Part shown: positions 7,445 through 15,417 of the stretch, in pieces
Layout of the letters: each line of letters begins with the position of its first letter
Numbering within the stretch: position 1 is the first letter of the stretch
NCBI RefSeq assembly: GCF_003019815.1
Contig: NZ_CP027773.1
Location: forward strand, 2,925,001-2,989,000
DNA length: 64,000 nt
DNA from: Variovorax sp. PMC12
GTDB taxonomy: Bacteria > Pseudomonadota > Gammaproteobacteria > Burkholderiales > Burkholderiaceae_C
Reading direction: 5' to 3'
The notes under the pieces: model-generated
The model's input: only the letters and a program-made list of their open reading frames with translations
Told to the model about the DNA's origin: nothing
Databases searched by the model: none
Position numbers and translations under genes: made by a program

Positions 7445-9025
7445 GTGCGCAATGCACCTGTTACTCCGGCGCTGACGCCCGCCGACTATCTCAGAAAAAT
7501 ACTCAACGCCCGGGTCTACGACGTGGCCGTCGAGTCCGCGCTCGAGAAGGCGCGTGCGCTCAGCGCGCGACTCGGCAACACGGTGCTGCTCAAGCGCGAA
7601 GATCAGCAGCCGGTCTTCAGCTTCAAGCTGCGTGGTGCCTATAACAAGATGGCGCACTTGAGCGCGGCGCAATTGGCGAGCGGCGTGATTTGCGCATCGG
7701 CCGGCAATCACGCGCAAGGCGTTGCATTGGGCGCGCGCAAGCTCGGTACGCGCGCCGTCATCGTCATGCCGGTGACGACACCCAAATTGAAGATCGACGC
7801 AGTGCGCGGTTTCGGCGGCGAAATCGTCTTGCATGGCGACAGCTATTCAGATGCGTATCTGCACGCACTCGAACTGCAGGCTCAACAAAACCTCACCTTC
7901 GTTCATCCGTTCGACGACCCCGATGTCATTGCAGGCCAGGGCACGATCGCAATGGAAATCCTGCGCCAGCACCAGGGCCCGCTCGATGCGGTGTTCGTCG
8001 CGATCGGCGGCGGCGGACTGATCTCGGGCGTGGCCAACTACATCAAGGCCGTGCGCCCCGAGATCAAGGTGATCGGCGTGCAGATGAACGACTCCGACGC
8101 GATGATGCAATCGGTCGCGGCACACCAGCGCGTGAACCTGCCGGACGTCGGCCTGTTTTCGGACGGCACTGCCGTCAAGCTGGTGGGCGAGGAGACCTTC
8201 CGCATCGCCAACGAACTCGTCGACGACTACATCGCAGTGGACACCGACGCCGTGTGCGCAGCCATCAAGGACATCTTCGTCGACACGCGCAGCATCGTCG
8301 AGCCCGCCGGAGCGCTGGCCGTGGCCGCGATCAAGGAATACGCGGCGAAGCACGGCCGCCAGGGCGAGACCTACGCGGCGATCCTCTGCGGCGCCAACAT
8401 GAACTTCGACCGGCTGCGCTTCGTGGCCGAGCGCGCCGAGGTCGGCGAGGAACGCGAGGCATTGTTCGCCGTCACGATGCCCGAAGAGCGCGGCAGCTTC
8501 CGCCGCTTCTGCGAGCTGATCAGCGAAATGCCGGCCAGCGATTCCGAGGGCGGTGGCGCGCCGCGCAACGTCACGGAGTTCAACTACCGCATCAGCGATG
8601 CCGCCAAGGCGCATGTGTTCGTCGGCCTCACGACCTCGGCGCGCGGCGAGTCGGCCACCATCGCACGAACCTTCAACGACCACGGCTTCGACTCGCTCGA
8701 CCTCACGCACGACGAGCTTGCGAAAGAGCATCTGCGGCACCTGGTCGGCGGACGCACGGGCCTCGCGCACGACGAGCGCCTGCTGCGCTTCGTGTTCCCG
8801 GAACGGCCGGGCGCGCTGCTCAAGTTCCTGAGCCTGATGCAACCGAACTGGAACATCAGCCTGTTCCATTACCGCAACCAGGGCGCCGACTACGGCCGCA
8901 TCCTCGTCGGGCTGCAGGTTCCGGCCGGCGAGTCGACGGAGTTCACGGCCTTCCTCGAAACGCTGGGCTATCCCTACGTCGAGGAAACGGCAAACCCCGC
9001 ATACCGGCTCTTCCTGCAAGCCTGA
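7445..9025 (+). CDS. ilvA: Threonine ammonia-lyase, biosynthetic
   Basis: PLP enzyme converting L-threonine to 2-oxobutanoate and ammonia, the first step toward isoleucine, in the cytosol. The catalytic domain contains the PLP lysine in SFKLRGAYNKM (about residue 61), the SAGNHAQG and GGGGLISG phosphate-binding motifs. The C-terminal ~180 residues hold two ACT-like regulatory repeats (ERGSFRRFCELI and ERPGALLKFLSLM), so isoleucine feedback control is expected. Start is uncertain: GTG 7445 has GGAAAA at a good distance; TTG 7433 adds four residues without a Shine-Dalgarno. I found no leader peptide or attenuator upstream. Confidence 0.95.
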   Translation: MRNAPVTPALTPADYLRKILNARVYDVAVESALEKARALSARLGNTVLLKREDQQPVFSFKLRGAYNKMAHLSAAQLASGVICASAGNHAQGVALGARKLGTRAVIVMPVTTPKLKIDAVRGFGGEIVLHGDSYSDAYLHALELQAQQNLTFVHPFDDPDVIAGQGTIAMEILRQHQGPLDAVFVAIGGGGLISGVANYIKAVRPEIKVIGVQMNDSDAMMQSVAAHQRVNLPDVGLFSDGTAVKLVGEETFRIANELVDDYIAVDTDAVCAAIKDIFVDTRSIVEPAGALAVAAIKEYAAKHGRQGETYAAILCGANMNFDRLRFVAERAEVGEEREALFAVTMPEERGSFRRFCELISEMPASDSEGGGAPRNVTEFNYRISDAAKAHVFVGLTTSARGESATIARTFNDHGFDSLDLTHDELAKEHLRHLVGGRTGLAHDERLLRFVFPERPGALLKFLSLMQPNWNISLFHYRNQGADYGRILVGLQVPAGESTEFTAFLETLGYPYVEETANPAYRLFLQA

Positions 9026-9035
9026 GCGGAAGACC

Positions 9036-9064
9036 GAAAAACGAAAGCCGGCGCAAGGCCGGCT
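9036..9064 (-). terminator. Terminator of gspC, between convergent ilvA and gspC
   Basis: Perfect 7-bp stem AGCCGGC (9046-9052) with GCCGGCT (9058-9064), 5-base loop. On the minus strand the stem is followed by TTTCGTTTTT (9045-9036). On the plus strand no T run follows, so it serves gspC best. Confidence 0.7.
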
Positions 9065-9098
9065 CGATTCGTCGTTCGCGTGGTGCGCGTGGTTGGCG

Positions 9099-9683
9099 TT
9101 ATTGCGCTTGCGCCGGCATCGGCTGCGGCGCCATGGCCGCGGGCGGCGCGGCCTGCGGCAGTCCGACAGGCGACACGACGACCGGCGTGGGAGAAGTCAC
9201 TGTGGGAAGCACCGGCGACGCGCTCACGCTGATGGGCGCGCGCACCGGCAGTTGCAGGGTGAACGCCGCCGGCCCGTCGACCTGCGCGCCCAGCGTTGCC
9301 GAACGCAGGCCCACGGACTGCAGCACGTAGTTGTCGCCCACCTTGGAGCCGACGCGGAACGGGCGCGGCGGCTTGCCGTCGATGGCAATGAGCGCCGCCC
9401 CCTGCTTCGACGGGTCCGCGACCACGCCCGACAACGCGAAGCGGCTCGCTGCTTCCGGCGCTACCGGCGCCGCGCTCGACGCGGGCAGCACGCCCAGCAG
9501 GCGGGCCACCGCATCGGAATCAGCCGCCACCGAAGGGCGCGGCATCGATGCCGCTGCGGCCACCGCGTCGGCGGGCGAAGCCAGCCGGAGTACCCAGAAC
9601 ACCGCGGCACCGGCGGCCAGCGCCCAAACTCCCGTGGTTGCAAGTGGGGCATGCCAGCGGGCGGCGGAGTAAGGACTTGTCAT
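9099..9683 (-). CDS. gspC: Type II secretion system protein C (inner-membrane clamp)
   Basis: Bitopic inner-membrane protein linking the inner-membrane platform to the secretin. 194 residues: short cytoplasmic N-terminus, one membrane helix (about 15-36), a linker, the homology region (SRFALSGVVADPSKQGAALIAIDGKPPRPFRVG) that binds the secretin N0 domain, and a proline-rich tail with no PDZ or coiled-coil domain, which makes it a short form. It is transcribed away from the rest of the secretion operon, with about 50 bases between starts, and has its own terminator. Confidence 0.85.
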   Translation of the reverse strand: MTSPYSAARWHAPLATTGVWALAAGAAVFWVLRLASPADAVAAAASMPRPSVAADSDAVARLLGVLPASSAAPVAPEAASRFALSGVVADPSKQGAALIAIDGKPPRPFRVGSKVGDNYVLQSVGLRSATLGAQVDGPAAFTLQLPVRAPISVSASPVLPTVTSPTPVVVSPVGLPQAAPPAAMAPQPMPAQAQ

Positions 9684-9732
9684 GGCCGCGGATTATCATG
9701 CAGCGCGCTTTCCGAATCATGTCGTCCAACCT

Positions 9733-10173
9733 ATGAACAAATTCCTTCGTGCCGCCACCCGCACCGCCCAACGCGGCTTCACGCTGATCGAGCTGATGGT
9801 GGTGCTGGTCATCATCGGTGTGCTGGCCGCACTGATCGTGCCGAACGTGATCGAGCGCGCCGACGACGCCCGCGTGACTGCCGCACGCACCGACATCAAC
9901 AATCTCATGCAGGCGCTCAAGCTCTACCGCCTGGACAACCAGCGCTACCCCACCGCCGAGCAAGGCCTGCAGGCGCTGCTCACGCGCCCGACCACCGGCC
10001 CGGCCGCGCCCAACTGGAAGCCCTACGTGGAGAAGCTGCCCAACGACCCGTGGGGCCACCCTTACCAGTACATGAACCCGGGCATCAAGGGCGAGGTCGA
10101 TGTGCTTTCGTTCGGCGCCGACGGCCAGAGCGGCGGCGAAGGCAAGAATGCCGACATCGGCAGCTGGCAGTAG
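9733..10173 (+). CDS. gspG: Major pseudopilin of type II secretion
   Basis: Main subunit of the periplasmic pseudopilus that pushes substrates through the secretin. The 146-residue protein has a type III prepilin signal: cleavage after Gly15 in QRG/FTLIELMVV with Glu at +5, a long hydrophobic helix, and the C-terminal globular domain with the GspG calcium-loop region (LPNDPWGHPYQY ... FGADGQSGG). Start ATG 9733 gives the expected short leader; no clear Shine-Dalgarno is visible. First gene of the plus-strand gsp operon. A prepilin peptidase gene (gspO/pilD) is not in the window, so processing must rely on one elsewhere. Confidence 0.95.
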   Translation: MNKFLRAATRTAQRGFTLIELMVVLVIIGVLAALIVPNVIERADDARVTAARTDINNLMQALKLYRLDNQRYPTAEQGLQALLTRPTTGPAAPNWKPYVEKLPNDPWGHPYQYMNPGIKGEVDVLSFGADGQSGGEGKNADIGSWQ

Positions 10174-10654
10174 CGGCATTGGCGCGCGGCGCCGCAACCA
10201 GCCTCCGCGCTGCTCATCCTCCGGCTTCACACTGCTGGAGCTGATCGTCGTGATCGCGATCATCGCGATCGCCACCGCCGCCGTGAGCTTTGCGATGCGC
10301 GACACCAACGCCGCCAAGCTCGACCGCGAAGCCGACCGGCTCGCCGCCCTGCTCGAATCGGCCCGCGCGCAGTCGAGGGCCAGCGGTGTCGCCGTACGCT
10401 GGCGCCCCGTGGAAGGCAGCTTCGTGTTCGACGGCCTGCCGCCCGACGCACTGCCCAGCGGCTGGGCCGCCGAAGGCATCACGGCCCAGCCCGCGCTTGC
10501 CAACGGCACGCCGGTGCCCGTGTTGCAGCTCGGTCCCGACCCGATCATTCCGGCGCAGCAGGTGACGCTCTTTTCCGCCGGCCCACCCGCACGCACGCTG
10601 CGCATCGCCACCGACGGGCTGCGCCCGTTCACCGTCTTTGCGGACGCACCATGA
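10148..10654 (+). CDS. gspH: Minor pseudopilin H of type II secretion
   Basis: Minor pseudopilin of the tip complex, 168 residues. Prepilin motif SSG/FTLLELIVV with Glu at +5 after an unusually long 26-residue leader, then the hydrophobic helix and a beta-rich domain ending FTVFADAP. The start at ATG 10148 overlaps the end of gspG by 26 bases; no nearer ATG, GTG or TTG lies in frame before the prepilin motif. It overlaps gspI by ATGA, so translation is coupled. Confidence 0.88.
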   Translation: MPTSAAGSSGIGARRRNQPPRCSSSGFTLLELIVVIAIIAIATAAVSFAMRDTNAAKLDREADRLAALLESARAQSRASGVAVRWRPVEGSFVFDGLPPDALPSGWAAEGITAQPALANGTPVPVLQLGPDPIIPAQQVTLFSAGPPARTLRIATDGLRPFTVFADAP

Positions 10655-11046
10655 CCAGCAGCAGGCCCGCCACATTCGCCTCGCGCAAGGCGCGCATCAG
10701 CGGCTTCACGCTGATCGAAGTGCTGATCGCGCTGGGCATCGTCGCGATCGCATTGGCCGCCGGCTCGCAGGCCACGATGTCGCTCACGCGCAACGCGCAG
10801 CGCCAGTCCGACCTGGTGCTGGCCGACCTGTGCGCCGAGAACGAGCTCGCCAAGGCCCGCCTCGCACGGCAGATGCCGGCCGTGGGCGACTCGGGCTCCA
10901 TCTGCGCGCAGGCCGGCCTGTCGTTCAACGTGACGACGACGACCACGCCCACGCTCAACCCGAATTTCCGCCGCGTCGACGTGCAGGTGCGCGACGAGGC
11001 CAATGCGCCCATCCTGCGCATCTCCACCGTGGTCGGGCGCTACTGA
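10651..11046 (+). CDS. gspI: Minor pseudopilin I of type II secretion
   Basis: Minor pseudopilin that nucleates the tip with GspJ and GspK. 131 residues, leader of 18 residues ending SG/FTLIEVLIALGIVAIAL, Glu at +5, followed by the short GspI globular domain (AENELAKARLA ... VQVRDEANAPILRISTVV). ATGA overlap with gspH at the start and a one-base stop/start overlap with gspJ at the end. Confidence 0.92.
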   Translation: MTSSRPATFASRKARISGFTLIEVLIALGIVAIALAAGSQATMSLTRNAQRQSDLVLADLCAENELAKARLARQMPAVGDSGSICAQAGLSFNVTTTTTPTLNPNFRRVDVQVRDEANAPILRISTVVGRY

Positions 11047-11744
11047 TGCACGACGCCCGCCAGGCCCGTCCGGGCACAACTTCACGCGGCTTCACGCTGA
11101 TCGAGCTGCTGGTGGCCATCGCGGTGATGGCGCTGCTTTCGCTCGTGAGCTGGCGCGGGCTCGACAGCATGTCGCGCGCCACCACCCAGAACAAGCAGCG
11201 CGCCGACGCGGTCCTGACCCTGCAGGCCACGCTCGCGCAGTGGGGCGCCGACCTCGACGCCATGACCACGCTGGCGCAGACCCGTCCGATCGACTGGGAC
11301 GGCCGCGTGCTGCGGCTCACCCGGCGCGGCGGCGACACCACGTCGCCTTCGGTGCTGGTGGTGGCCTGGGCGCTGCGGGCCGGCCCCGACGGCACGCGCT
11401 GGCGGCGCTGGCAGTCACTGCCCTTCACCACGCGCGGCGAATGGCAGCAGGCCTGGAACCTTGCGGCCGCGTGGTCGCAGGACGGCGGCACGCAGACCGG
11501 CGGCGCTTCCGACACCGCGCTGGTGCCCGTCAACAGCTGGCAACTCTTCTATTTCCGCGACAACAGCTGGGTGCCCGCCAGCCAGCTGGCCAGTGTCGCG
11601 CCCAACCCCAACAACCCGGCGGGCCCCGTCATCGCGATGCCCGACGGCGTGCGCCTCGTGCTGAGCCTGCCGCCGGGCGACGGCCTCTCGGGCACGCTCA
11701 CGCGCGACTGGGTCCGCCCGACCGTGGGATCGCCCAGATCATGA
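11046..11744 (+). CDS. gspJ: Minor pseudopilin J of type II secretion
   Basis: 232-residue minor pseudopilin. Leader of 15 residues ending SRG/FTLIELLVAIAVMALL with Glu at +5, then the characteristic SWRGLDSM region and a larger beta domain with tryptophan-rich segments. The start ATG overlaps the gspI stop by one base, and the end overlaps gspK by ATGA. It forms the tip trimer with GspI and GspK. Confidence 0.92.
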   Translation: MHDARQARPGTTSRGFTLIELLVAIAVMALLSLVSWRGLDSMSRATTQNKQRADAVLTLQATLAQWGADLDAMTTLAQTRPIDWDGRVLRLTRRGGDTTSPSVLVVAWALRAGPDGTRWRRWQSLPFTTRGEWQQAWNLAAAWSQDGGTQTGGASDTALVPVNSWQLFYFRDNSWVPASQLASVAPNPNNPAGPVIAMPDGVRLVLSLPPGDGLSGTLTRDWVRPTVGSPRS

Positions 11745-12712
11745 GCACGACGACCCGCCGCAACCAGTCGGGCGCCGCGCTGCTGGCGGCGATGCTGACC
11801 GTCATGCTGGTCGCGACCTTCGCGGCCGCCGCGCTGTGGCAGCAGTGGCGCGCTTCGGAGGTCGAAGGCGCCGAGCGCGCGCGCGTGCAGGCGGCATGGG
11901 TGCTGATCGGCGCGCTCGACTGGTCGCGCCTGATCCTGTCCGAGGACGGGCGCGCCGGCGGCCCCGACCACCTGGGCGAGCCGTGGGCCGTGCCCCTCGA
12001 GGAAGCGCGGCTCACCAGCTTCCTGTCGGCCGAGAAGAACGTGGCCAGCGACAACCTCGAGGGCCTGCCCGACGCGTTCCTCTCGGGCCGCATCGTCGAT
12101 GCGCAGTCCAAGCTCAACGTGCTGTCGCTGGTCGACGGCGGCAAGCCGGTGCCGGCCAGCGTGGCCACCTTCACCCGCCTGTTCAACCTGCTGGGCCTGC
12201 CGCTGTCGGAGCTCAACCGCATGACGGCGGGGCTCGCGGGTGCGCTGGCCAGCGACAGCGGTGCCGACGGCAGCGGCGCGCCGCTGATGCCGCAGGAAGT
12301 CTCGCAACTGGTGTGGCTCGGCCTCTCGCCTTCCACCGCCGCGGCACTGGAACCCTACGTGACGATCCTGCCGGTGCGCACCACGCTGAACATCAACACG
12401 GCCAGCGCCGAGGCCATCAGCGCGAGCATGGAGTCGCTCAGCATCGCCAATGCGCGCCAGCTCGTCGAGCGGCGCACGCGCGCCTTCTTCAAGGACCTGG
12501 CCGCCGCCAATGCCGCGCTGCCCAGCGGCGGCGCTCCATTCAATGCCGCGCAGCATGGCGTGGGCACGCAGTTCTTCGAGGTCTACGGCAAGCTGAGGCT
12601 CGACCGCACCTGGGTCGAGGAGCACTCGCTCCTACAACGCAACGGTGTCACGGTGACGACGGTCTGGCGCACGCGCGGCGCCGGCGCAACGAACTCTCCG
12701 GTCAAACCCTGA
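11741..12712 (+). CDS. gspK: Minor pseudopilin K of type II secretion
   Basis: Large tip pseudopilin, 323 residues. The N-terminus (QSG/AALLAAMLTVMLVATF) is a prepilin-like helix without Glu at +5, which is normal for GspK and lets it cap the pseudopilus. The body carries the alpha-domain insertion and the motifs DAQSKLNVLSL and TTLNINTASAEA, the latter in the helix-hairpin-like region. A 126-base gap with a palindrome separates it from gspL, the only sizeable gap in the operon. Confidence 0.93.
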   Translation: MSTTTRRNQSGAALLAAMLTVMLVATFAAAALWQQWRASEVEGAERARVQAAWVLIGALDWSRLILSEDGRAGGPDHLGEPWAVPLEEARLTSFLSAEKNVASDNLEGLPDAFLSGRIVDAQSKLNVLSLVDGGKPVPASVATFTRLFNLLGLPLSELNRMTAGLAGALASDSGADGSGAPLMPQEVSQLVWLGLSPSTAAALEPYVTILPVRTTLNINTASAEAISASMESLSIANARQLVERRTRAFFKDLAAANAALPSGGAPFNAAQHGVGTQFFEVYGKLRLDRTWVEEHSLLQRNGVTVTTVWRTRGAGATNSPVKP

Positions 12713-12724
12713 TTTCGAGCGCAT

Positions 12725-12738
12725 TTTTGTTAACAAAA
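12725..12738. promoter_or_regulatory. Palindrome in the gspK-gspL gap
   Basis: Perfect 14-base palindrome TTTTGTTAACAAAA in the 126-base gap between gspK and gspL. The gap is markedly AT-richer than the flanking genes and has a TACAAT hexamer near 12811 that could be a -10 box, so an internal promoter with an operator is possible. There is no convincing -35 element. Confidence 0.35.
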
Positions 12739-12838
12739 GGTCCTCCAACGCCCGTCACGTCAACAAGTTACGCTATCGAAATCAGAGCGCCAGCCTGTAA
12801 GACGCCCACCTACAATCACCGGCTTTTCCAACATCGAC

Positions 12839-14050
12839 ATGACTCCCCTGCTGCTCATTGCCCCCCTCCCTCCGGCAGATGCCGCGAGCGAGTACGACTG
12901 GGCCCAGGCAGGCGACGACGGCATTGCATTGCGCAACCAAGGCCGCGCGCTGCTGGCGCTCCTGCCATCGAGCACTGAAGTCATGCTCGGCATTCCCTCC
13001 GCGGCGCTGTCGTGGCACCGCGTCACCCTGCCCAAGGGCAGCACCGGCAGCGCCTCGAAACTGCGCGCCGTGCTGGACGGCCTGCTCGAAGAACACCTGC
13101 TCGACGAACCCGAAGCCCTGCACTTCGCGCTCGAGCCCGACGCCAAGGCCGGCGTGCCCGTGTGGGTCGCGGCCTGCAACCGCATCTGGCTGCGCAGCAT
13201 CGTGCAAGGGCTCGAAGCGGCCGGGCGGCGCGTGGTGCGCATCGTCCCGGAGTTCGCACCGCAGCCGGCCGACGGCCCGCCGCTGCTGCAGATCACAGGC
13301 GAGCCCGAAGCACCGCAGCTCACGGTGTGCGACGCCGACGGCGTGGTCTCGCTGCCGCTGGCCGGCGCGGGGATGGCCCTGTCGGACGGCCTTCCGCTGG
13401 ACACCGCGGTCATCACCACCGAGCCCGCCGTGGCAGAGGCCGCCGAGCACCTGCTGGAGCGCCGCGTGCCGATCGTGCAGACGCCGCAGCGCTGGCTGCA
13501 GGCCGCGCGCACGCCGTGGGAACTCGCGCAGTTCGACCTTGCCGCGACCGGCCGCGCGCGCGCCGGCAAGAAGTTCGCGTCGGTGCTGCAGACGCTGCGC
13601 TACGCCCCCGAATGGCGCGCCGTGCGCTGGGGCGTGGTCGTGCTGCTGCTGACGCAGCTGATCGGCCTGAACGCCTGGGCCTGGAAGGAGCGCAACGCGC
13701 TCGACGCCAAGCGCCAGGCCGCCAGGGCCATGCTGACCCAGACCTTCCCCTCGGTGAAGATCGTGGCCGACGCCCCGCTGCAGATGCAGCGCGAAGTGGC
13801 GGCGCTGCAGCAGGCCGTGGGCGACGTGGTCGGCAGCGACTTCGAACCCATGGTCGGCGCCCTCGCCACCAACCTCCCGCCCGGCAAGACCCCGACCGCC
13901 GTCGACTACAGCGCCGGCCAGCTGCGCCTGCGCGGGCTCGGTCTGCAGCCCTCCGAGGTCTCGCAGATCACCAACGCACTCACGCCGCGCGGCTACAACG
14001 TTCGCACCGAAGGCGACCTGCTGCTGGTCCAGGCCGAGGCCACCCGATGA
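12839..14050 (+). CDS. gspL: Type II secretion inner-membrane platform protein L
   Basis: 403-residue bitopic protein that ties the GspE ATPase to the inner-membrane platform. The N-terminal ~250 residues form the actin-like cytoplasmic domain (LLALLPSSTEVMLGIPSAALSWHRVTLPKG...), followed by one membrane helix (about 265-282, AVRWGVVVLLLTQLIGLNAWAW) and a periplasmic ferredoxin-like domain that pairs with GspM. ATGA overlap with gspM. Start ATG 12839 follows the AT-rich gap without a strong Shine-Dalgarno. Confidence 0.93.
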   Translation: MTPLLLIAPLPPADAASEYDWAQAGDDGIALRNQGRALLALLPSSTEVMLGIPSAALSWHRVTLPKGSTGSASKLRAVLDGLLEEHLLDEPEALHFALEPDAKAGVPVWVAACNRIWLRSIVQGLEAAGRRVVRIVPEFAPQPADGPPLLQITGEPEAPQLTVCDADGVVSLPLAGAGMALSDGLPLDTAVITTEPAVAEAAEHLLERRVPIVQTPQRWLQAARTPWELAQFDLAATGRARAGKKFASVLQTLRYAPEWRAVRWGVVVLLLTQLIGLNAWAWKERNALDAKRQAARAMLTQTFPSVKIVADAPLQMQREVAALQQAVGDVVGSDFEPMVGALATNLPPGKTPTAVDYSAGQLRLRGLGLQPSEVSQITNALTPRGYNVRTEGDLLLVQAEATR

Positions 14051-14601
14051 ACTTCAGCGAACAGCTCAAGGCCCGCTGGGCCACTCTTGAAACGCGCGAG
14101 CGGCGCATGGTCGCGGTCGCCGTCACGCTCGTGGCGCTGGCCCTGCTCTGGTGGATCGCGCTGGCGCCCGCCCTGCGCACGCTGGCCGCGGCGCCGGCCG
14201 AACACGCGCAGCTCGACGCCCAGCTGCAGCAGATGGCAACGCTGCAGAACCGCGCGAAGGCGCTGCAGTCGCAGCCGCGGCTGAACCGCGACGACGCGAT
14301 GCGCGCCCTCGAAACATCCGTGCGCGAAGGCCTGGGCAACGGCAACGCCCAGCTCATGACGACCGGCGGCGACGGCGCCGCCACCGTCACGCTGCGGTCG
14401 GTGCCCGCTAACACTGTCGCCCAGTGGCTCGCGCAGGCACGCGGCAACGCGCATGCAGTGCCGCGCGAGGCGCACCTGACCCGCGCCCCCGTCGCCTCCG
14501 CACCCACGCCCACGCCCTCAGCCGGCAACAAGGACGCTTCGTCCGCGCCGCAGGTCCGCTGGGACGGCACCGTCGTCATGGCGCTGCCCGCAGCACGATG
14601 A
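14047..14601 (+). CDS. gspM: Type II secretion inner-membrane platform protein M
   Basis: 184-residue bitopic protein that stabilises GspL. Short cytoplasmic N-terminus with RERRM, one membrane helix (about 20-38, VAVAVTLVALALLWWIAL), then a periplasmic ferredoxin-like domain. A Pro/Thr-rich stretch near residues 150-165 precedes the final strand. Coupled to gspL by an ATGA overlap and followed 10 bases later by gspN. Confidence 0.9.
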   Translation: MNFSEQLKARWATLETRERRMVAVAVTLVALALLWWIALAPALRTLAAAPAEHAQLDAQLQQMATLQNRAKALQSQPRLNRDDAMRALETSVREGLGNGNAQLMTTGGDGAATVTLRSVPANTVAQWLAQARGNAHAVPREAHLTRAPVASAPTPTPSAGNKDASSAPQVRWDGTVVMALPAAR

Positions 14602-14611
14602 GCCATCCCGC

Positions 14612-15412
14612 ATGGTGACCCGGCCTCCCTCCTCCGGTCCCGCGCCGCGCCGCGGCTGGCGCTGGGCGCTGCTCGGCATCGCGATCGGCGTGGTGCTGAC
14701 GGTGCTGATGTTCGCGCCGGCGCGCTGGCTGTCGGCGGCGCTGTCGGACTGGAGCCAGGGCCGGCTGGTGCTGGCCAACCCGCGCGGCACCGTCTGGAAC
14801 GGCACGGCCGCCGTGGTGTTCGCCAGCGGTGCCGGCGGCGCCGAGGCGGTGTCGCTGCCCGGCCTGCTGCACTGGCGCATGCGTCCGGGCTGGGGCGGCA
14901 TCTCCGCCAGCCTCGACCTGCCCTGCTGCGCGGCCCAGCCGCTGCAGCTGCGCGCCAGCCCGCGCGCCGGCGGCGTGCAGCTCGAATGGCAGGACAGCCG
15001 CTCGCGCTGGCCCGCCAGCATGCTCACCGGCCTGGGCGCGCCCTGGAACACGCTCAAGCTCGACGGCGCGCTCGACCTCACCACCAAGGCCTTCGCGATG
15101 CAATGGGACGGCCCCGCGCTGCGCATCGCGGGCCAGGCCACGCTCGACGCCACCGACGTTTCCTCCAGCCTGTCGACCTTGCGTCCGATGGGCAGCTACC
15201 GGCTCACGCTCGAAGGCGGCAACCGCCCCACGCTGCTGCTCAGCACGCGCGAAGGCAGCCTCGAACTGAACGGCAGCGGCAGCTGGAACGGCACCACCTT
15301 CCGCTTCAACGGCGAAGCCAATGCCGCGCCCGGCCGCGAAGACGCACTTTCCAATTTGTTGAACATCATCGGACGGCGCGACAACGCGCGTTCGATCATC
15401 ACCCTGGGTTGA
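14612..15412 (+). CDS. gspN: Type II secretion system protein N
   Basis: 266-residue GspN-family protein. It has one N-terminal membrane helix (about 17-38) and a periplasmic beta-rich domain with the family's LSDWSQGRLVLANPRGTVWNG segment. GspN is an accessory component found in a subset of type II systems including beta-proteobacteria; its role is not settled. It sits between gspM and gspD, five bases before the secretin gene. Start ATG 14612 gives a positively charged N-terminus in front of the helix. Confidence 0.88.
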   Translation: MVTRPPSSGPAPRRGWRWALLGIAIGVVLTVLMFAPARWLSAALSDWSQGRLVLANPRGTVWNGTAAVVFASGAGGAEAVSLPGLLHWRMRPGWGGISASLDLPCCAAQPLQLRASPRAGGVQLEWQDSRSRWPASMLTGLGAPWNTLKLDGALDLTTKAFAMQWDGPALRIAGQATLDATDVSSSLSTLRPMGSYRLTLEGGNRPTLLLSTREGSLELNGSGSWNGTTFRFNGEANAAPGREDALSNLLNIIGRRDNARSIITLG

Positions 15413-15417
15413 TCCTC

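Noticed and set aside
9046..9064. Hairpin after ilvA as a plus-strand terminator
   Set aside because: No T run follows on the plus strand; the T run is on the minus side, so it was assigned to gspC.
11741..11800. Missing Glu at +5 in the GspK prepilin motif as a defect
   Set aside because: Absence of this glutamate is normal for GspK in type II systems.
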